A stretch of DNA of 64,000 bases from an uncultured Lachnospiraceae bacterium (GCA_945864145.1 CAMBAN010000002.1:1-64000), one strand, 5' to 3'. Counted from the first letter of the stretch, positions 40,003 through 50,416 are shown. A program made the numbers and translations. Notes: generated from the letters alone by a model not told the origin.

Positions 40003-41334
40003 ATGCAAATACAACTTCCAAAAAAAGTAAAATATATTATAGAGCAGCTTGAAGCAGCAGGCTTTGAGGCTTATGCCGTAGGTGGCTGTGTCAGAGACAG
40101 TCTGTTAAACAGAATCCCGGATGATTGGGACATTACAACCTCAGCTACTCCTTATGAAGTAAAGGATGTCTTTCCAAGGACCATAGATACAGGTATTCAG
40201 CATGGTACTGTCACTGTAATGCTAGACCATGAAGGCTTTGAAGTTACAACCTATCGCATTGATGGTACCTACGAGGATAACCGTCATCCGAAAGAAGTCA
40301 TTTTCACTTCCAATCTGGTAGAAGACTTAAAAAGACGCGATTTTACCATTAATGCCATGGCTTACAACGAAAAATCAGGTATTGTAGATGTCTTTCACGG
40401 TATGGAAGATTTAAAAGCAAAGAAAATACGCTGCGTCGGCGATGCAAGAGAACGTTTTACAGAGGATGCACTTCGTATGATGCGAGCAGTCAGATTTTCC
40501 GCCCAGCTTGGTTATGAAATAGAAGAAAAAACTCGCTTTGCCATAACAGAGCTTGCACCAAACCTTTCTCATATCAGTGCAGAACGTATCCAGACAGAGT
40601 TAGTAAAGCTTCTCCTTTCTCCAAATCCTGATTATATTCGTACAGCCTATGACGTTGGGATTACTGCTGTCATTTTACCGGAATTTGATAAAGCTATGGA
40701 AACGGCTCAAAACAATCCACATCATATATACACAGTAGGAGAACACCTGATACATTGCTTAAGCAATATCAAAAAAGAAAAATCACTTCGCATTGCGGCA
40801 CTTTTGCATGATATTGCTAAACCAGATGTAAAAGAAACGGATGAAGACGGCATTGACCATTTTTATAACCATGTAGAATTAAGTGAAAAAATGGCCACTG
40901 ATATTTTACGTCGTTTAAAATTTGATAATGAAACTATTACCAATGTTAGAAAATATATCAAATACCATGATTATTATATAGAACCTACTCAAAAAGCAGT
41001 CAGACACGCAATTTCCTTGATTGGAGAACAATATTTTCCAAATGTTTTAGAAATCAAACGGGCGGACATGCTGGCTCAAAGCTTTTATCAAAGAGAAGAA
41101 AAAGAGCAAAAACTTGCCGCTATTTCCCAGCTTTATGAGGAAATTATAGAAAAGAAAGAATGCGTATCCTTAAAAACACTTGCTCTATCCGGCTCCGATT
41201 TGATTTCTCTTGGCGTTGCACAAGGAAAAGAAATCGGACAAATACTTTCTTTCTTATTGAAAGATGTTTTAGATGAGCCGTCACACAATACAAAAGAATA
41301 TCTTACTTCACTGATACAACAAAAAATGTCATGA
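40003..41334 (+). CDS. cca: CCA tRNA nucleotidyltransferase
   Basis: GFEAYAVGGCVRDSLLNRIPDDWDITTSATP; RRDFTINAMAYN; HD motif ALLHDIAKPD. Confidence 0.92.
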   Translation: MQIQLPKKVKYIIEQLEAAGFEAYAVGGCVRDSLLNRIPDDWDITTSATPYEVKDVFPRTIDTGIQHGTVTVMLDHEGFEVTTYRIDGTYEDNRHPKEVIFTSNLVEDLKRRDFTINAMAYNEKSGIVDVFHGMEDLKAKKIRCVGDARERFTEDALRMMRAVRFSAQLGYEIEEKTRFAITELAPNLSHISAERIQTELVKLLLSPNPDYIRTAYDVGITAVILPEFDKAMETAQNNPHHIYTVGEHLIHCLSNIKKEKSLRIAALLHDIAKPDVKETDEDGIDHFYNHVELSEKMATDILRRLKFDNETITNVRKYIKYHDYYIEPTQKAVRHAISLIGEQYFPNVLEIKRADMLAQSFYQREEKEQKLAAISQLYEEIIEKKECVSLKTLALSGSDLISLGVAQGKEIGQILSFLLKDVLDEPSHNTKEYLTSLIQQKMS

Positions 41335-41400
41335 ACTACTCCCCCTTTGCATAGAATGAAGAAAGATGCAAAGGGGGCATAGAAAGGGCATGGTATTGTA

Positions 41401-42402
41401 ATGGAAGCAAAAGCATTATCTATATTGGAACATTATGATCTTATCATTTCACAAGTACGAAAAGGTCGTGGAGGATTTATTATAGAAACCCAAAAGGGCA
41501 ATTACTTTTTTAGGGAATATAACGGAAATACGCAAAAACTATCACTTATTTATGAAATTCAAGAACTGCTAAAGCCGGAAATCCCCACAGATACACTGGT
41601 AAAGACAAAAGAAAATACTTTATTTGTCAAGGATAATGATGAAAATACCTACCTGTTAAAAGAACTAATCAATGGCAGAGAATGTAATTACAAAAATGAA
41701 GAGGAAGTACTCTATTCTTTTTCCTATATGGCAAAGCTTCATCTGGCACTAAAACATGCCTACGAATCGTATTTACATACCAATGGTGAAAATTGTTACC
41801 AACTTACCTATCACTCTTCTTTTGAAGAGATGCAAAAACACACCAAAGAATGCAGACATATTCGAAAATACCTGGTGCAACAAAAAAACAAAACTGAATT
41901 TGAACGTATTCTCTTACAGTATTATGATGTATTTTTAGAAAAAGCAGAGATTGTAAGTCAAAAAATAGAAGAAAGAAAAGAAGACACCCTGATAGAAAAT
42001 ACAAAAACGTGGCTTTATCATGGAGATTTTCAATATCACAATTTGATATTTTGTAAAAACAATATTGTATCCATCAATTATGAACATTTAGGTCTAGGCT
42101 CCGGCACCAGAGATTTTTGCTATCTCTTCCGCAAAATCAATGAAAAAAATAACTGGGATATCTCCTTTGCCAAAAGGATGCTTACCTCCTATCTCTCCAT
42201 CTATCATCCTACAGAAGAAGAATGGAACAGTCTGTGTCTTTCCTTATCCTATCCGATTAAGTTTTGGAAAATCGTCAATTTTTACTATAATAACCGCAAA
42301 TCATGGATTTCAGGAAGAAACCTTGAAAAACTAAATCTTTTACTTTCACAGGAATTACAAAAGGAAAAACTTTTAGCAGAATTATTTCCTTGCACTTTTT
42401 AA
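41401..42402 (+). CDS. CotS-like spore-coat protein / phosphotransferase-fold protein
   Basis: Kinase-like fold motifs LYHGDFQYHNLIF and SGTRDFCYLFRKI; CotS family-like overall layout. Confidence 0.65.
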   Translation: MEAKALSILEHYDLIISQVRKGRGGFIIETQKGNYFFREYNGNTQKLSLIYEIQELLKPEIPTDTLVKTKENTLFVKDNDENTYLLKELINGRECNYKNEEEVLYSFSYMAKLHLALKHAYESYLHTNGENCYQLTYHSSFEEMQKHTKECRHIRKYLVQQKNKTEFERILLQYYDVFLEKAEIVSQKIEERKEDTLIENTKTWLYHGDFQYHNLIFCKNNIVSINYEHLGLGSGTRDFCYLFRKINEKNNWDISFAKRMLTSYLSIYHPTEEEWNSLCLSLSYPIKFWKIVNFYYNNRKSWISGRNLEKLNLLLSQELQKEKLLAELFPCTF

Positions 42403-42497
42403 GAAAACCAAGTATACTAAATTGTGTAAACAATTTATGTAAATATGCTTATTTATCAGCAATTTGTGTATAGAGAAAAGAAAGGCAAGAACGCTGC

Positions 42498-43910
42498 ATG
42501 AAGGGGAAAAAAATAAAAGCACGTATAATAGCCATTAGTGCTATAGGCTGTATGCTTATTTGCCTGGCAGCAGGCATAACTGCACTTATGGAAAAAGAAG
42601 AAAAAATAGAAACAGTAGCTATTGAGGGAGAAACATCTCCTCTTCTAAATACTATCTATGATTCTGAAGACACTGCCATTTTATTAGGTTATGATACAGA
42701 AGAAAAAACGATACAATTTCAGAATATTCAGACCGGAAAACGATACACCTTACAATACGATGGCGCCACAAAGCTATATGATAAATACGGGCAATCAGCA
42801 ACTCTGGCTCAGACTACACCCGGTATGCTCGTTAATCTGCAATTTTATAAAGAAACCAGGCATCTAACCAAACTTAGTGAAAATACTGATTGTTTCCATC
42901 TCGCACATATAGAAAAATATAAGCTTGATATAGAACATGGCACCTTTGTTTATCAAGATAAAACCTATCGTCTAAACATCCATTTGTCCCTTTTATCCAA
43001 TACCAAAGAAATCAGTCTTATGGATATTAACTCCGTAGATGTACTGTCCATATGGGGCTATTCGGACCAAATCTACAGTATCCAAATAGAAAAAGGACAT
43101 GGCTATTTGCGATTACAAAATGAAACCTATTTTGTTGATGGATGGATTGAAATAGGGCAGGATATTATCAAAAAAGTCACAGAGGATATGTTGATTGTTG
43201 TACCGGAAGGTACTTATGATGTATCAGTCAGCCACAATGGCAGTCGTGCCAGCCAAAAAATCAATTTTATACGAAATGAAGAAATTGCATGGGATTTAGG
43301 TACTGTTGAAATTGTATTACCTAAAACAGGAACAATTCTATTTACCATTACACCGGACACCGCAAAGGTTGTAATTGACGGTAATATCGTAAATATCTCA
43401 GAACCGGTAGAGCTTACCTATGGTGTACACCAAATCACCATTACGGCATCAGGGTATGATACACTTGCTAAGTACATTAAAGTAGGTGCTGCCTCTGCAA
43501 ATATAGCAATTGATTTGGAAAAGAACAGTCAGGATGATACAAATGAAAGCAAAACAGAAAAAGAAACAGAACAGAAAACAGATAAGAAAACAGATAAAAC
43601 AACTGATACTACTGACAATGCAGAAACAAAAGAAAACACTGAAACTGAAGAGACAACAACAGAAGCTCAAACACAAGCTCTTGAAACAGCTTCCTCAACC
43701 TATAAGGTTCATATCGATTCACCGGAAGGTGTCGAAGTATATCTTGATGGTAACTATATTGGGATTGCACCGGTGGATTTCAAAAAAGAACCAGGAAGCT
43801 ATATTGTAACCTTACGTAAAGACGGTTATCAGACAAGAAGCTATACCTTACAAGTAGATGATGAAGAAAAAGATGTCACATTTTCCTTTTCTGAATTAAT
43901 AGCAAAATAA
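42498..43910 (+). CDS. Membrane-anchored protein with PEGA-like domains
   Basis: N-terminal TM; PEGA-like GTILFTITPDTAKVVIDGNIV and YKVHIDSPEGVEVYLDGNYIGIAPVDFKKEPGSYIVTLRKDGYQT; Thr/Lys/Glu-rich linker. Confidence 0.75.
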   Translation: MKGKKIKARIIAISAIGCMLICLAAGITALMEKEEKIETVAIEGETSPLLNTIYDSEDTAILLGYDTEEKTIQFQNIQTGKRYTLQYDGATKLYDKYGQSATLAQTTPGMLVNLQFYKETRHLTKLSENTDCFHLAHIEKYKLDIEHGTFVYQDKTYRLNIHLSLLSNTKEISLMDINSVDVLSIWGYSDQIYSIQIEKGHGYLRLQNETYFVDGWIEIGQDIIKKVTEDMLIVVPEGTYDVSVSHNGSRASQKINFIRNEEIAWDLGTVEIVLPKTGTILFTITPDTAKVVIDGNIVNISEPVELTYGVHQITITASGYDTLAKYIKVGAASANIAIDLEKNSQDDTNESKTEKETEQKTDKKTDKTTDTTDNAETKENTETEETTTEAQTQALETASSTYKVHIDSPEGVEVYLDGNYIGIAPVDFKKEPGSYIVTLRKDGYQTRSYTLQVDDEEKDVTFSFSELIAK

Positions 43911-43916
43911 AAAGAA

Positions 43917-43955
43917 GGGAGTATCCTATACAAATCCAGGATACTCCCTCCTATT
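43917..43955 (+). terminator. Putative terminator hairpin after PEGA gene
   Basis: GGGAGTATCCT...AGGATACTCCC 11-bp arms; weak T tract, so also plausible as a convergent-gene hairpin with jag. Confidence 0.5.
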
Positions 43956-44022
43956 ATTTATCAGGCAGTTCTTTTTCCACCGCCCTTATCTGTTAGATTA
44001 GAGAACAGTTCTTTTACTGAAC

Positions 44023-44661
44023 TTATTTTTTTAAAGTAACAACTACTCTTCTAAAAGGCTCTTCTCCTTCACTGTGAGTAGTTACATATCTGTCATTCTG
44101 TAATGCAGAATGAATAATTCTTCTCTCATAAGGATTCATTGGTTCTAAAGATACCGGACGTTTTGTTCTCTTTACCTTGTAAGAAATATTCTTTGCAAGA
44201 TTTTCGAGAGTTTCTTTACGTCTTTGTCTGTAATTTTCTGTATCTACCTTCACTCTTATGTATTCATTGGTACCTTTATTTACTACCAATGAAATCAGAT
44301 ACTGTAAGGAATCTAATGTTTGTCCTCTCTTACCGATAAGAACACCCATCTCATCTCCGCTTAATTCTACATCTAAGCTCTTCTGTTCTTCATCATACTT
44401 TGCATCAATGACAACTGTCATATGCATAGCCTGAAAAACACCATCTAAAAACTGCTTTGTCTGGTCCTCTACGGAAAGCTCTGTTACGATTTCAATTACT
44501 CTTGCCTTGATTTTTGCAGGCTTTGCATTAAAGCCTAAAAAACCGTTTGAACCCTCTTCCAATACTTCATACTCAAGTCTGTCACTTGTTACAGTAAAAT
44601 GTTTACATGCTTCTGTAATCGCATCATTCACTGTTTTTGCAGAAAATTCCATAAATTCCAT
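44023..44661 (-). CDS. jag: RNA-binding protein Jag/KhpB (Jag_N, KH, R3H)
   Basis: MEFMEFSAKTVNDAITEACKHF; GVLIGKRGQTLDSLQYLISLVVN; EPMNPYERRIIHSALQNDRYVTTHSEGEEPFRRVVV. Confidence 0.93.
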   Translation of the reverse strand: MEFMEFSAKTVNDAITEACKHFTVTSDRLEYEVLEEGSNGFLGFNAKPAKIKARVIEIVTELSVEDQTKQFLDGVFQAMHMTVVIDAKYDEEQKSLDVELSGDEMGVLIGKRGQTLDSLQYLISLVVNKGTNEYIRVKVDTENYRQRRKETLENLAKNISYKVKRTKRPVSLEPMNPYERRIIHSALQNDRYVTTHSEGEEPFRRVVVTLKK

Positions 44662-44677
44662 TCTTTATCCCTACCCT

Positions 44678-46015
44678 CTATTTATTATTTTTTTCATTAT
44701 ACTGTTTTACCATACCGGCTTTTGCTGCAAGACTGCCTGGCTTTGCATTTTGATTATAATACTCTGTAGACTTTCTGATTTCCTCTGCTCTTTCTTCTGC
44801 TGTTTTTGCAGACTTAGATGGCTTTGAGTTATTATAAGAAGCGGCATTAGAAATCTTCTTTGTATTTGTTCTTGCTGCAGCATTCAGCTTTGCAGGATCA
44901 ATGCCCTGTTTTTTAAGCTTTTCATTATATTTTTCAATATTTTTCTGAATTTCTGCATCAATATCCATCTTATCAATATGCTTATTGATAGCAATCTGTT
45001 GAATACTTCTGACAACTGCACCAATTACCCAGTATAAGCCCATACCTGCTGGTAATGTTAAACAGAACCATGCTGACATGATTGGCATAATTGTATTCAT
45101 CGTCTTCATGGACTGTGCCATTGCTTCTGCTGTATCATTCTGGTTTTTCTTATCTTTTGGATTATTATCACCGGCCTGTGGCATCAGTTTGTAGTTAATC
45201 CACTGCGTAACTGCTGCAAGTACAGGAATGGCAACTGCACCAATCAATAATAAATAATTTCCTGCCGCAAAAGCAGACTGAATGGTATCCATTGGCGTAT
45301 TTCCAATATTTAAACCAAGGAAATTGTTATAGGTATCAATTAAACCTCTTGTAGAATCCGTACTTAAAATAAGCTTATCCTGATAAGTTAAATCAGCCAA
45401 ACCGAACTGGTTTGCCAAAGTGTTCATATCTGCAGAAGATGTCTTATTTAAAATATCAATGATTGCATTTTTTGTATTACCGGCAATTTCAAAATTCTTT
45501 GCATACATTCCTGCGGAAGAAAGATTCTTTACTGCCTCCACACCACCTTCTGCACTCATAATCTTATCAGCAAGTACGCCAAATGCGTTACCAAGCTTTG
45601 TTACATATGCAGGCATAGAATAAATAACACGATACAACGCAAATAAAATCGGCATCTGAATCAATAACTGAACACAGCTACCTGATGGGGAAACACCATA
45701 CTTTGCATAAACCTGCTTTGTTTCAGCATTCATGGCAAGCATGGATTCGTTATCCTGTTTACCCTTATATTTAGCCTGAATAGCCTGAATTTCAGGATTC
45801 ATCTTTGCAGAAAGCTTTGAAAATCTCTGCTGCTTAATCGTTAATGGCATTAATAACAGATAGATAACAATTGTAAATAAAATAATAGATAAACCGATAT
45901 TTGGAATCCCTATGAAATCTAAAAATTCAAAGATAAGATTCATGATTACGCCTAAAAGCTTAACCACATACTTGAATATCGGAGTTGAATTCTGGGTCAA
46001 TAACATATAATTCAT
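44678..46015 (-). CDS. yidC: Membrane protein insertase YidC/Oxa1
   Basis: IGLSIILFTIVIYLLLMPLTIKQQRFSKLSAKMNPEIQAIQAKYKGK and C-terminal TM block. Confidence 0.93.
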   Translation of the reverse strand: MNYMLLTQNSTPIFKYVVKLLGVIMNLIFEFLDFIGIPNIGLSIILFTIVIYLLLMPLTIKQQRFSKLSAKMNPEIQAIQAKYKGKQDNESMLAMNAETKQVYAKYGVSPSGSCVQLLIQMPILFALYRVIYSMPAYVTKLGNAFGVLADKIMSAEGGVEAVKNLSSAGMYAKNFEIAGNTKNAIIDILNKTSSADMNTLANQFGLADLTYQDKLILSTDSTRGLIDTYNNFLGLNIGNTPMDTIQSAFAAGNYLLLIGAVAIPVLAAVTQWINYKLMPQAGDNNPKDKKNQNDTAEAMAQSMKTMNTIMPIMSAWFCLTLPAGMGLYWVIGAVVRSIQQIAINKHIDKMDIDAEIQKNIEKYNEKLKKQGIDPAKLNAAARTNTKKISNAASYNNSKPSKSAKTAEERAEEIRKSTEYYNQNAKPGSLAAKAGMVKQYNEKNNK

Positions 46016-46043
46016 TATGCTCCTCCTCTAACATCCTGCCTTT

Positions 46044-46259
46044 TTAAGGGACCGGGTCATAACCTCCCTTAGAAAAAGGATTACAACGCAAAATTCTCCA
46101 TAACGCAAGTAAACCGCCCTTCAAAGCTCCATATTTTTCAATTGCCTCCAGCCCGTACTGTGAACAGGATGGATAATAAGGACACTTCGTTGATTTAAGC
46201 GGTGACAAATATTTTCTATAAAATTTTATAAGCTTTATCATAATATATTTCATACCCAA
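46044..46259 (-). CDS. yidD: Membrane protein insertion efficiency factor YidD
   Basis: [61 protein letters not shown]. Confidence 0.95.
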   Translation of the reverse strand: MGMKYIMIKLIKFYRKYLSPLKSTKCPYYPSCSQYGLEAIEKYGALKGGLLALWRILRCNPFSKGGYDPVP

Positions 46260-46294
46260 CGCACCTCCATTTGTGTTATGTCAGGCAATTCATA

Positions 46295-46630
46295 TCATTT
46301 CAAAATCTTATGGAGCTTGGCTGCGTGTAATAATGCACTTTCTATTTCGGCATAGCCTACTTCTTTTGCATTTACCCTTACAACGACTACTATATCTAAA
46401 CCACTATTAAATATATCTTCATGTAGTCTGTAACTTTCCCTGACTAATCTTGTAAGCCTGTGTCTTACAACACTGTTTCCAACCTTTTTACTAACTGAAA
46501 TTCCAAGTCTGTTCCTGTCTGATTGATTTTCTAATACATACATCACAACATATTTATTGGCAAAGCTCTTACCGGCTTTGTACACATTCTTAAAATCTCT
46601 GTTACTCTTTAATGATTCTGAAAAAATCAT
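46295..46630 (-). CDS. rnpA: Ribonuclease P protein component
   Basis: SLKSNRDFKNVYKAGKSFANKYVVMY, RNRLGISVSKKVGNSVVRHRLTRLVRESYR. Confidence 0.95.
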   Translation of the reverse strand: MIFSESLKSNRDFKNVYKAGKSFANKYVVMYVLENQSDRNRLGISVSKKVGNSVVRHRLTRLVRESYRLHEDIFNSGLDIVVVVRVNAKEVGYAEIESALLHAAKLHKILK

Positions 46631-46668
46631 ACTTTACACCAAGAGAAAAAAGGCCACAAAATTGCGGC

Positions 46669-46803
46669 CTATGCTGATAATCTCTTTCTTCCTTTTGCTC
46701 TTCTGGCAGCTAAAACTTTTCTTCCGCCTGGAGTACTCATTCTAGCTCTGAAACCATGAACTTTATTTCTCTGTCTGTTCTTTGGCTGAAATGTCATTTT
46801 CAT
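46669..46803 (-). CDS. rpmH: 50S ribosomal protein L34
   Basis: Minus-strand [44 protein letters not shown], 44 aa; too short for the supplied ORF track. Confidence 0.97.
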   Translation of the reverse strand: MKMTFQPKNRQRNKVHGFRARMSTPGGRKVLAARRAKGRKRLSA

Positions 46804-46989
46804 TGAGAAACACCTCCTTCTCATTTATAAAAAATAAGTAATTTTCACATAATGATGTAATCAGCTCAATCAAATCCTGTAAAAAGGCAGATTGATACTA
46901 TGCATTAGAAAATATCACTAAGATTATATAAGATAGAATAGCGTAAGTCAAGCAAAAATCCTTTCTTTTTTAGGCTTTCGCCAAAGTCC

Positions 46990-47470
46990 GGATGTGGAGA
47001 TTAACATAAGATTTCGTGTAATTTTTGTGGATATATCTCAAAGGTTTCTTGTATTTTTTCACTGACCACTCTGAAATTCACACATGATTTCCACGAAAAA
47101 TCAAGAAAAATCCACATAGGGGTCAAGTTATCCACATTTTGTGAATATCTTGTGGATAATTCGTACATAATCTGTACAAAACTAATTATGTAAAGTTCAA
47201 AAGCCATGAAAAATCAGTGTGGAATTTGTTTATAAGGCTGTGGAAAGTTATCCACACCACAAGGGGTAACTATGGTGGATTTTTCCTTTTCTACAGGATT
47301 TCCACACACCTGTGTAAAAGTTATCCACACTTTAAACACTATTTTTGTTGATTGTGTGTATTTTTTTCAAAAGTTATTCACATTTGGTGTATTTACCGTT
47401 TGATTTTTTTATATATTTAGGGTACTATTGGATTATGTAAAATGCCATTATTAGAAAGTGACAGGAGTAC
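46990..47470. other. oriC: Chromosomal replication origin region upstream of dnaA (DnaA-box cluster)
   Basis: TTATCCACA boxes at 47128-47136, 47248-47256, 47321-47329; inverted TGTGGATAA 47151-47159; TTATTCACA 47374-47382; AT-rich 47383-47440; rpmH-oriC-dnaA context. Confidence 0.88.
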
Positions 47471-47473
47471 AGC

Positions 47474-48835
47474 ATGGATGAGATAAAAAATAAATGGGAT
47501 GAAATTAAAGAAATTCTAAGACGAGAATATGATTTAACTGATATATCCTATGAAACCTGGGTAGCACCGTTAAAGCTTTATAAGGTTGAGGATGATGTGG
47601 TTACTATCTTAATTCCATCTGAACAGGCTCACGCCTTAAATTACATTACCAAAAAATATGAAAGCTGTTTTAAGGTTACTATTACCGAGTTGATGAATCA
47701 CAACTATGAAATCGCTTTTGTTCTGGAAAAGGATACAACTCCTGAAAATACCTCAGAGCTCTCTCCTATTTCTAAAGGTATTTCTAACATCAACTATGAA
47801 AATGCCAATTTGAACAGCAAATATAAATTCGATACCTTTGTCGTTGGCAGCAACAATAAATTTGCTCATTCCGCAGCACTTGCAGTTGCTGAGTCTCCGG
47901 GAGAAGCCTATAACCCTCTCTATCTTTATGGAGGTGCCGGACTGGGAAAAACCCACTTAATGCACTCCATTGGACATTTTGTATTAGAGCAGAATCCAAA
48001 CACAAAGGTTCTTTACGTTACCTCTGAGCAGTTTACCAATGAAGTAATCGAGTCTATCCGTAGTGGTAATGCCGCTGCCATGACAAAGCTTCGTGAAAAA
48101 TATAGAACTGTGGATGTTCTTCTTATCGACGACGTACAGTTTATAATAGGTAAAGAGTCTACACAGGAGGAATTTTTCCATACCTTTAATGTCCTTCATT
48201 CTGCCGGAAAGCAGATTATCCTTTCTTCAGATAAACCGCCAAAAGAAATGGAGACTTTAGAAGAACGTTTCCGTTCCCGTTTCGAATGGGGACTGATTGC
48301 AGATATTCAGCCACCTGATTATGAAACCAGAATGGCTATTTTGCGTAAAAATGCAGAAACCTACGATAAAGAGATTGACGACGAAATCATCAAATATATT
48401 GCAACAAACATCAAATCCAATATTCGTGAGTTGGAGGGTGCTTTAAATAAGGTAATGGCAAATGCCAGATTAAATAAGAAGGAACTGACTATTGCTCTTG
48501 CGGAGGATGCCTTAAAGGATGTCATTTACCCGGATCAGGTAAGAGAAGTCACACCACAGCTTATCGTTGATATTGTGGCTGAACATTTCAACATTGCAAA
48601 AGAGGATATTACCTCAAAAAAGAGAAATGCAGAATACGTGCTGCCTCGCCAGATTATCATGTATTTATGTAGAAACATGACAGATGCTTCCCTGCAAAAT
48701 ATTGGAAAACTGTTGAGTAAGAAAGATCACACCACCGTATTACATGGTATCAAGAAAATAGAAGATAAAATCAATACTGACGAAGAATTGAGAAATAAAA
48801 TAGAAACAATTAAGAAAAAGATATCCCCAGCTTAA
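47474..48835 (+). CDS. dnaA: Chromosomal replication initiator DnaA
   Basis: NPLYLYGGAGLGKTHLMHSIG, VLLIDDVQFI, KDHTTVLHGIKKI. Confidence 0.97.
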   Translation: MDEIKNKWDEIKEILRREYDLTDISYETWVAPLKLYKVEDDVVTILIPSEQAHALNYITKKYESCFKVTITELMNHNYEIAFVLEKDTTPENTSELSPISKGISNINYENANLNSKYKFDTFVVGSNNKFAHSAALAVAESPGEAYNPLYLYGGAGLGKTHLMHSIGHFVLEQNPNTKVLYVTSEQFTNEVIESIRSGNAAAMTKLREKYRTVDVLLIDDVQFIIGKESTQEEFFHTFNVLHSAGKQIILSSDKPPKEMETLEERFRSRFEWGLIADIQPPDYETRMAILRKNAETYDKEIDDEIIKYIATNIKSNIRELEGALNKVMANARLNKKELTIALAEDALKDVIYPDQVREVTPQLIVDIVAEHFNIAKEDITSKKRNAEYVLPRQIIMYLCRNMTDASLQNIGKLLSKKDHTTVLHGIKKIEDKINTDEELRNKIETIKKKISPA

Positions 48836-49110
48836 TTGTGTATAACTTGTGGCATTTCCTGTGATTTTTATGTGGGTAATCCACAAGTTTGTTTTTCGAT
48901 GAATAAGCCCCCGGATTTTCAGATTGTGAAAAAGTGTGATAACTTTACTTTGAAAGCTTCTCTTTTACACAAGATAAAATTCGAGAAAATATACTAAAAT
49001 TCCCGATTAAAGAGCTTATTCACATTTCCACACGAACTAATACTAATACTACGAAATAATTATTTATTATTTGTTATCCAGATTTACAAATTTTTTCAGA
49101 TTTACAGCGA
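48836..49110. other. dnaA-dnaN intergenic DnaA-box-like cluster (second origin subregion)
   Basis: Box-like TAATCCACA (48877-48885), TTATTCACA (49016-49024), TTATCCAG (~49075), with AT-rich TAATTATTTATTATTTG (49056-49073). Confidence 0.55.
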
Positions 49111-49124
49111 AGGGAGTTATACAC

Positions 49125-50234
49125 ATGAAAATTATTTGTTCAAAATCCAATTTATTGAATGGTGTTAATACCGTTTCTAAAGCTGTACCAAGTAAGACAA
49201 CCATGTCTATCTTAGAATGTATTTTAATCGATGCTTCTAAAGGACAAATTACCTTAACAGCAAATGATATGGAGCTTGGTATTGAAACTGTAATAGACGG
49301 TGAAATCATAGAAAAAGGAATCATTGCATTAGATGCAAAAATCTTTTTGGAAATGGTACGCAAATTACCGGATAATGATGTAACAATCACTTCTGACAAT
49401 GCTTTCAGAACAGAAATCACCTGCGAAAAAGCAAAATTCCATATTATAGGTAAATCAGGAGAGGATTTCTCTTATTTACCACAGATTGAGAGAAGTGATT
49501 CGATTTGCCTTTCCCAGTTTACGTTAAAGGAAGTTATCAGACAGACAAGCTTTTCTATTGCAGATAACTTTACAAATAAAATTTTAACCGGAGAATTATT
49601 CGAGATTAACGAAGATACATTAAAAGTTGTATCCTCTGATGGTTTAAGAATTTCCTTAAGAAAAATCCAGTTAAAGAATGTATATGAGCCAAAGAAGGTT
49701 ATTGTTCCAGGCAAAACCTTAAATGAAATCAGTAAGATTCTTTCCGGAGACACTGATAAGGATGTAAATATTTTCTTTACAGATAAACATGTGTTGTTTG
49801 AATTTGATCAGACCACTGTTGTTTCAAGATTAATTGAAGGAGAATATTTAAAGATTGATAATATCCTTTCTGCTGATTATGAGACTAAGGTTAAAATCAA
49901 TAAGAAAGAATTTCTAAGCTGTATAGACCGTTCTACTTTATTGATTAAGGAAGGCGATAAGAAACCACTAATCATGAATATCATGGATGATGTCATGGAG
50001 TTAAAAATGAATTCCGTTATCGGAAGTCTGGATGAAGAAATTGATATCGCAAAAAGCGGTAAGGATTTAATGATTGGCTTTGATCCGAAATTCTTAATTG
50101 ATGCGTTAAAGGTAATTGATGAAGAAGAAGTTGAAATTAAATTGTTAAATCCAAAGGCACCATGTTTTATCAAGGATGAACAGGAAAGCTATATTTATTT
50201 AATTTTACCGGTTACATTTAGTACAGTAGCTTAA
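49125..50234 (+). CDS. dnaN: DNA polymerase III beta subunit (sliding clamp)
   Basis: MKIICSKSNLLNGVNTVSKAVPSKTTMSILECILIDA; C-terminal YIYLILPVTFS. Confidence 0.95.
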   Translation: MKIICSKSNLLNGVNTVSKAVPSKTTMSILECILIDASKGQITLTANDMELGIETVIDGEIIEKGIIALDAKIFLEMVRKLPDNDVTITSDNAFRTEITCEKAKFHIIGKSGEDFSYLPQIERSDSICLSQFTLKEVIRQTSFSIADNFTNKILTGELFEINEDTLKVVSSDGLRISLRKIQLKNVYEPKKVIVPGKTLNEISKILSGDTDKDVNIFFTDKHVLFEFDQTTVVSRLIEGEYLKIDNILSADYETKVKINKKEFLSCIDRSTLLIKEGDKKPLIMNIMDDVMELKMNSVIGSLDEEIDIAKSGKDLMIGFDPKFLIDALKVIDEEEVEIKLLNPKAPCFIKDEQESYIYLILPVTFSTVA

Positions 50235-50244
50235 AAGGGAAAAG

Positions 50245-50280
50245 AAAGCCTTAAACTCCAGAAGTTTCAAGGCTTTTTTT
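50245..50280 (+). terminator. Intrinsic terminator after dnaN
   Basis: AAAGCCTTAAACTccagaAGTTTcAAGGCTTTTTTT. Confidence 0.8.
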
Positions 50281-50416
50281 AGTCATATTGAACTATTCAG
50301 AACAACATTCGCCATATATAAATAGTTACAGATTGACATAATTATCAGAAAAATGGTAGAATAAATATATTTGAAATAGTGGATTAGTATGTCTGATAGA
50401 CAAAAAAGGAACAAGT

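Noticed and set aside
43449-43809. ORFs 43449-43676 (-) and 43510-43809 (+) over the PEGA gene linker
   Set aside because: Low-complexity repeats in the linker give long open frames in other frames; not credible genes.
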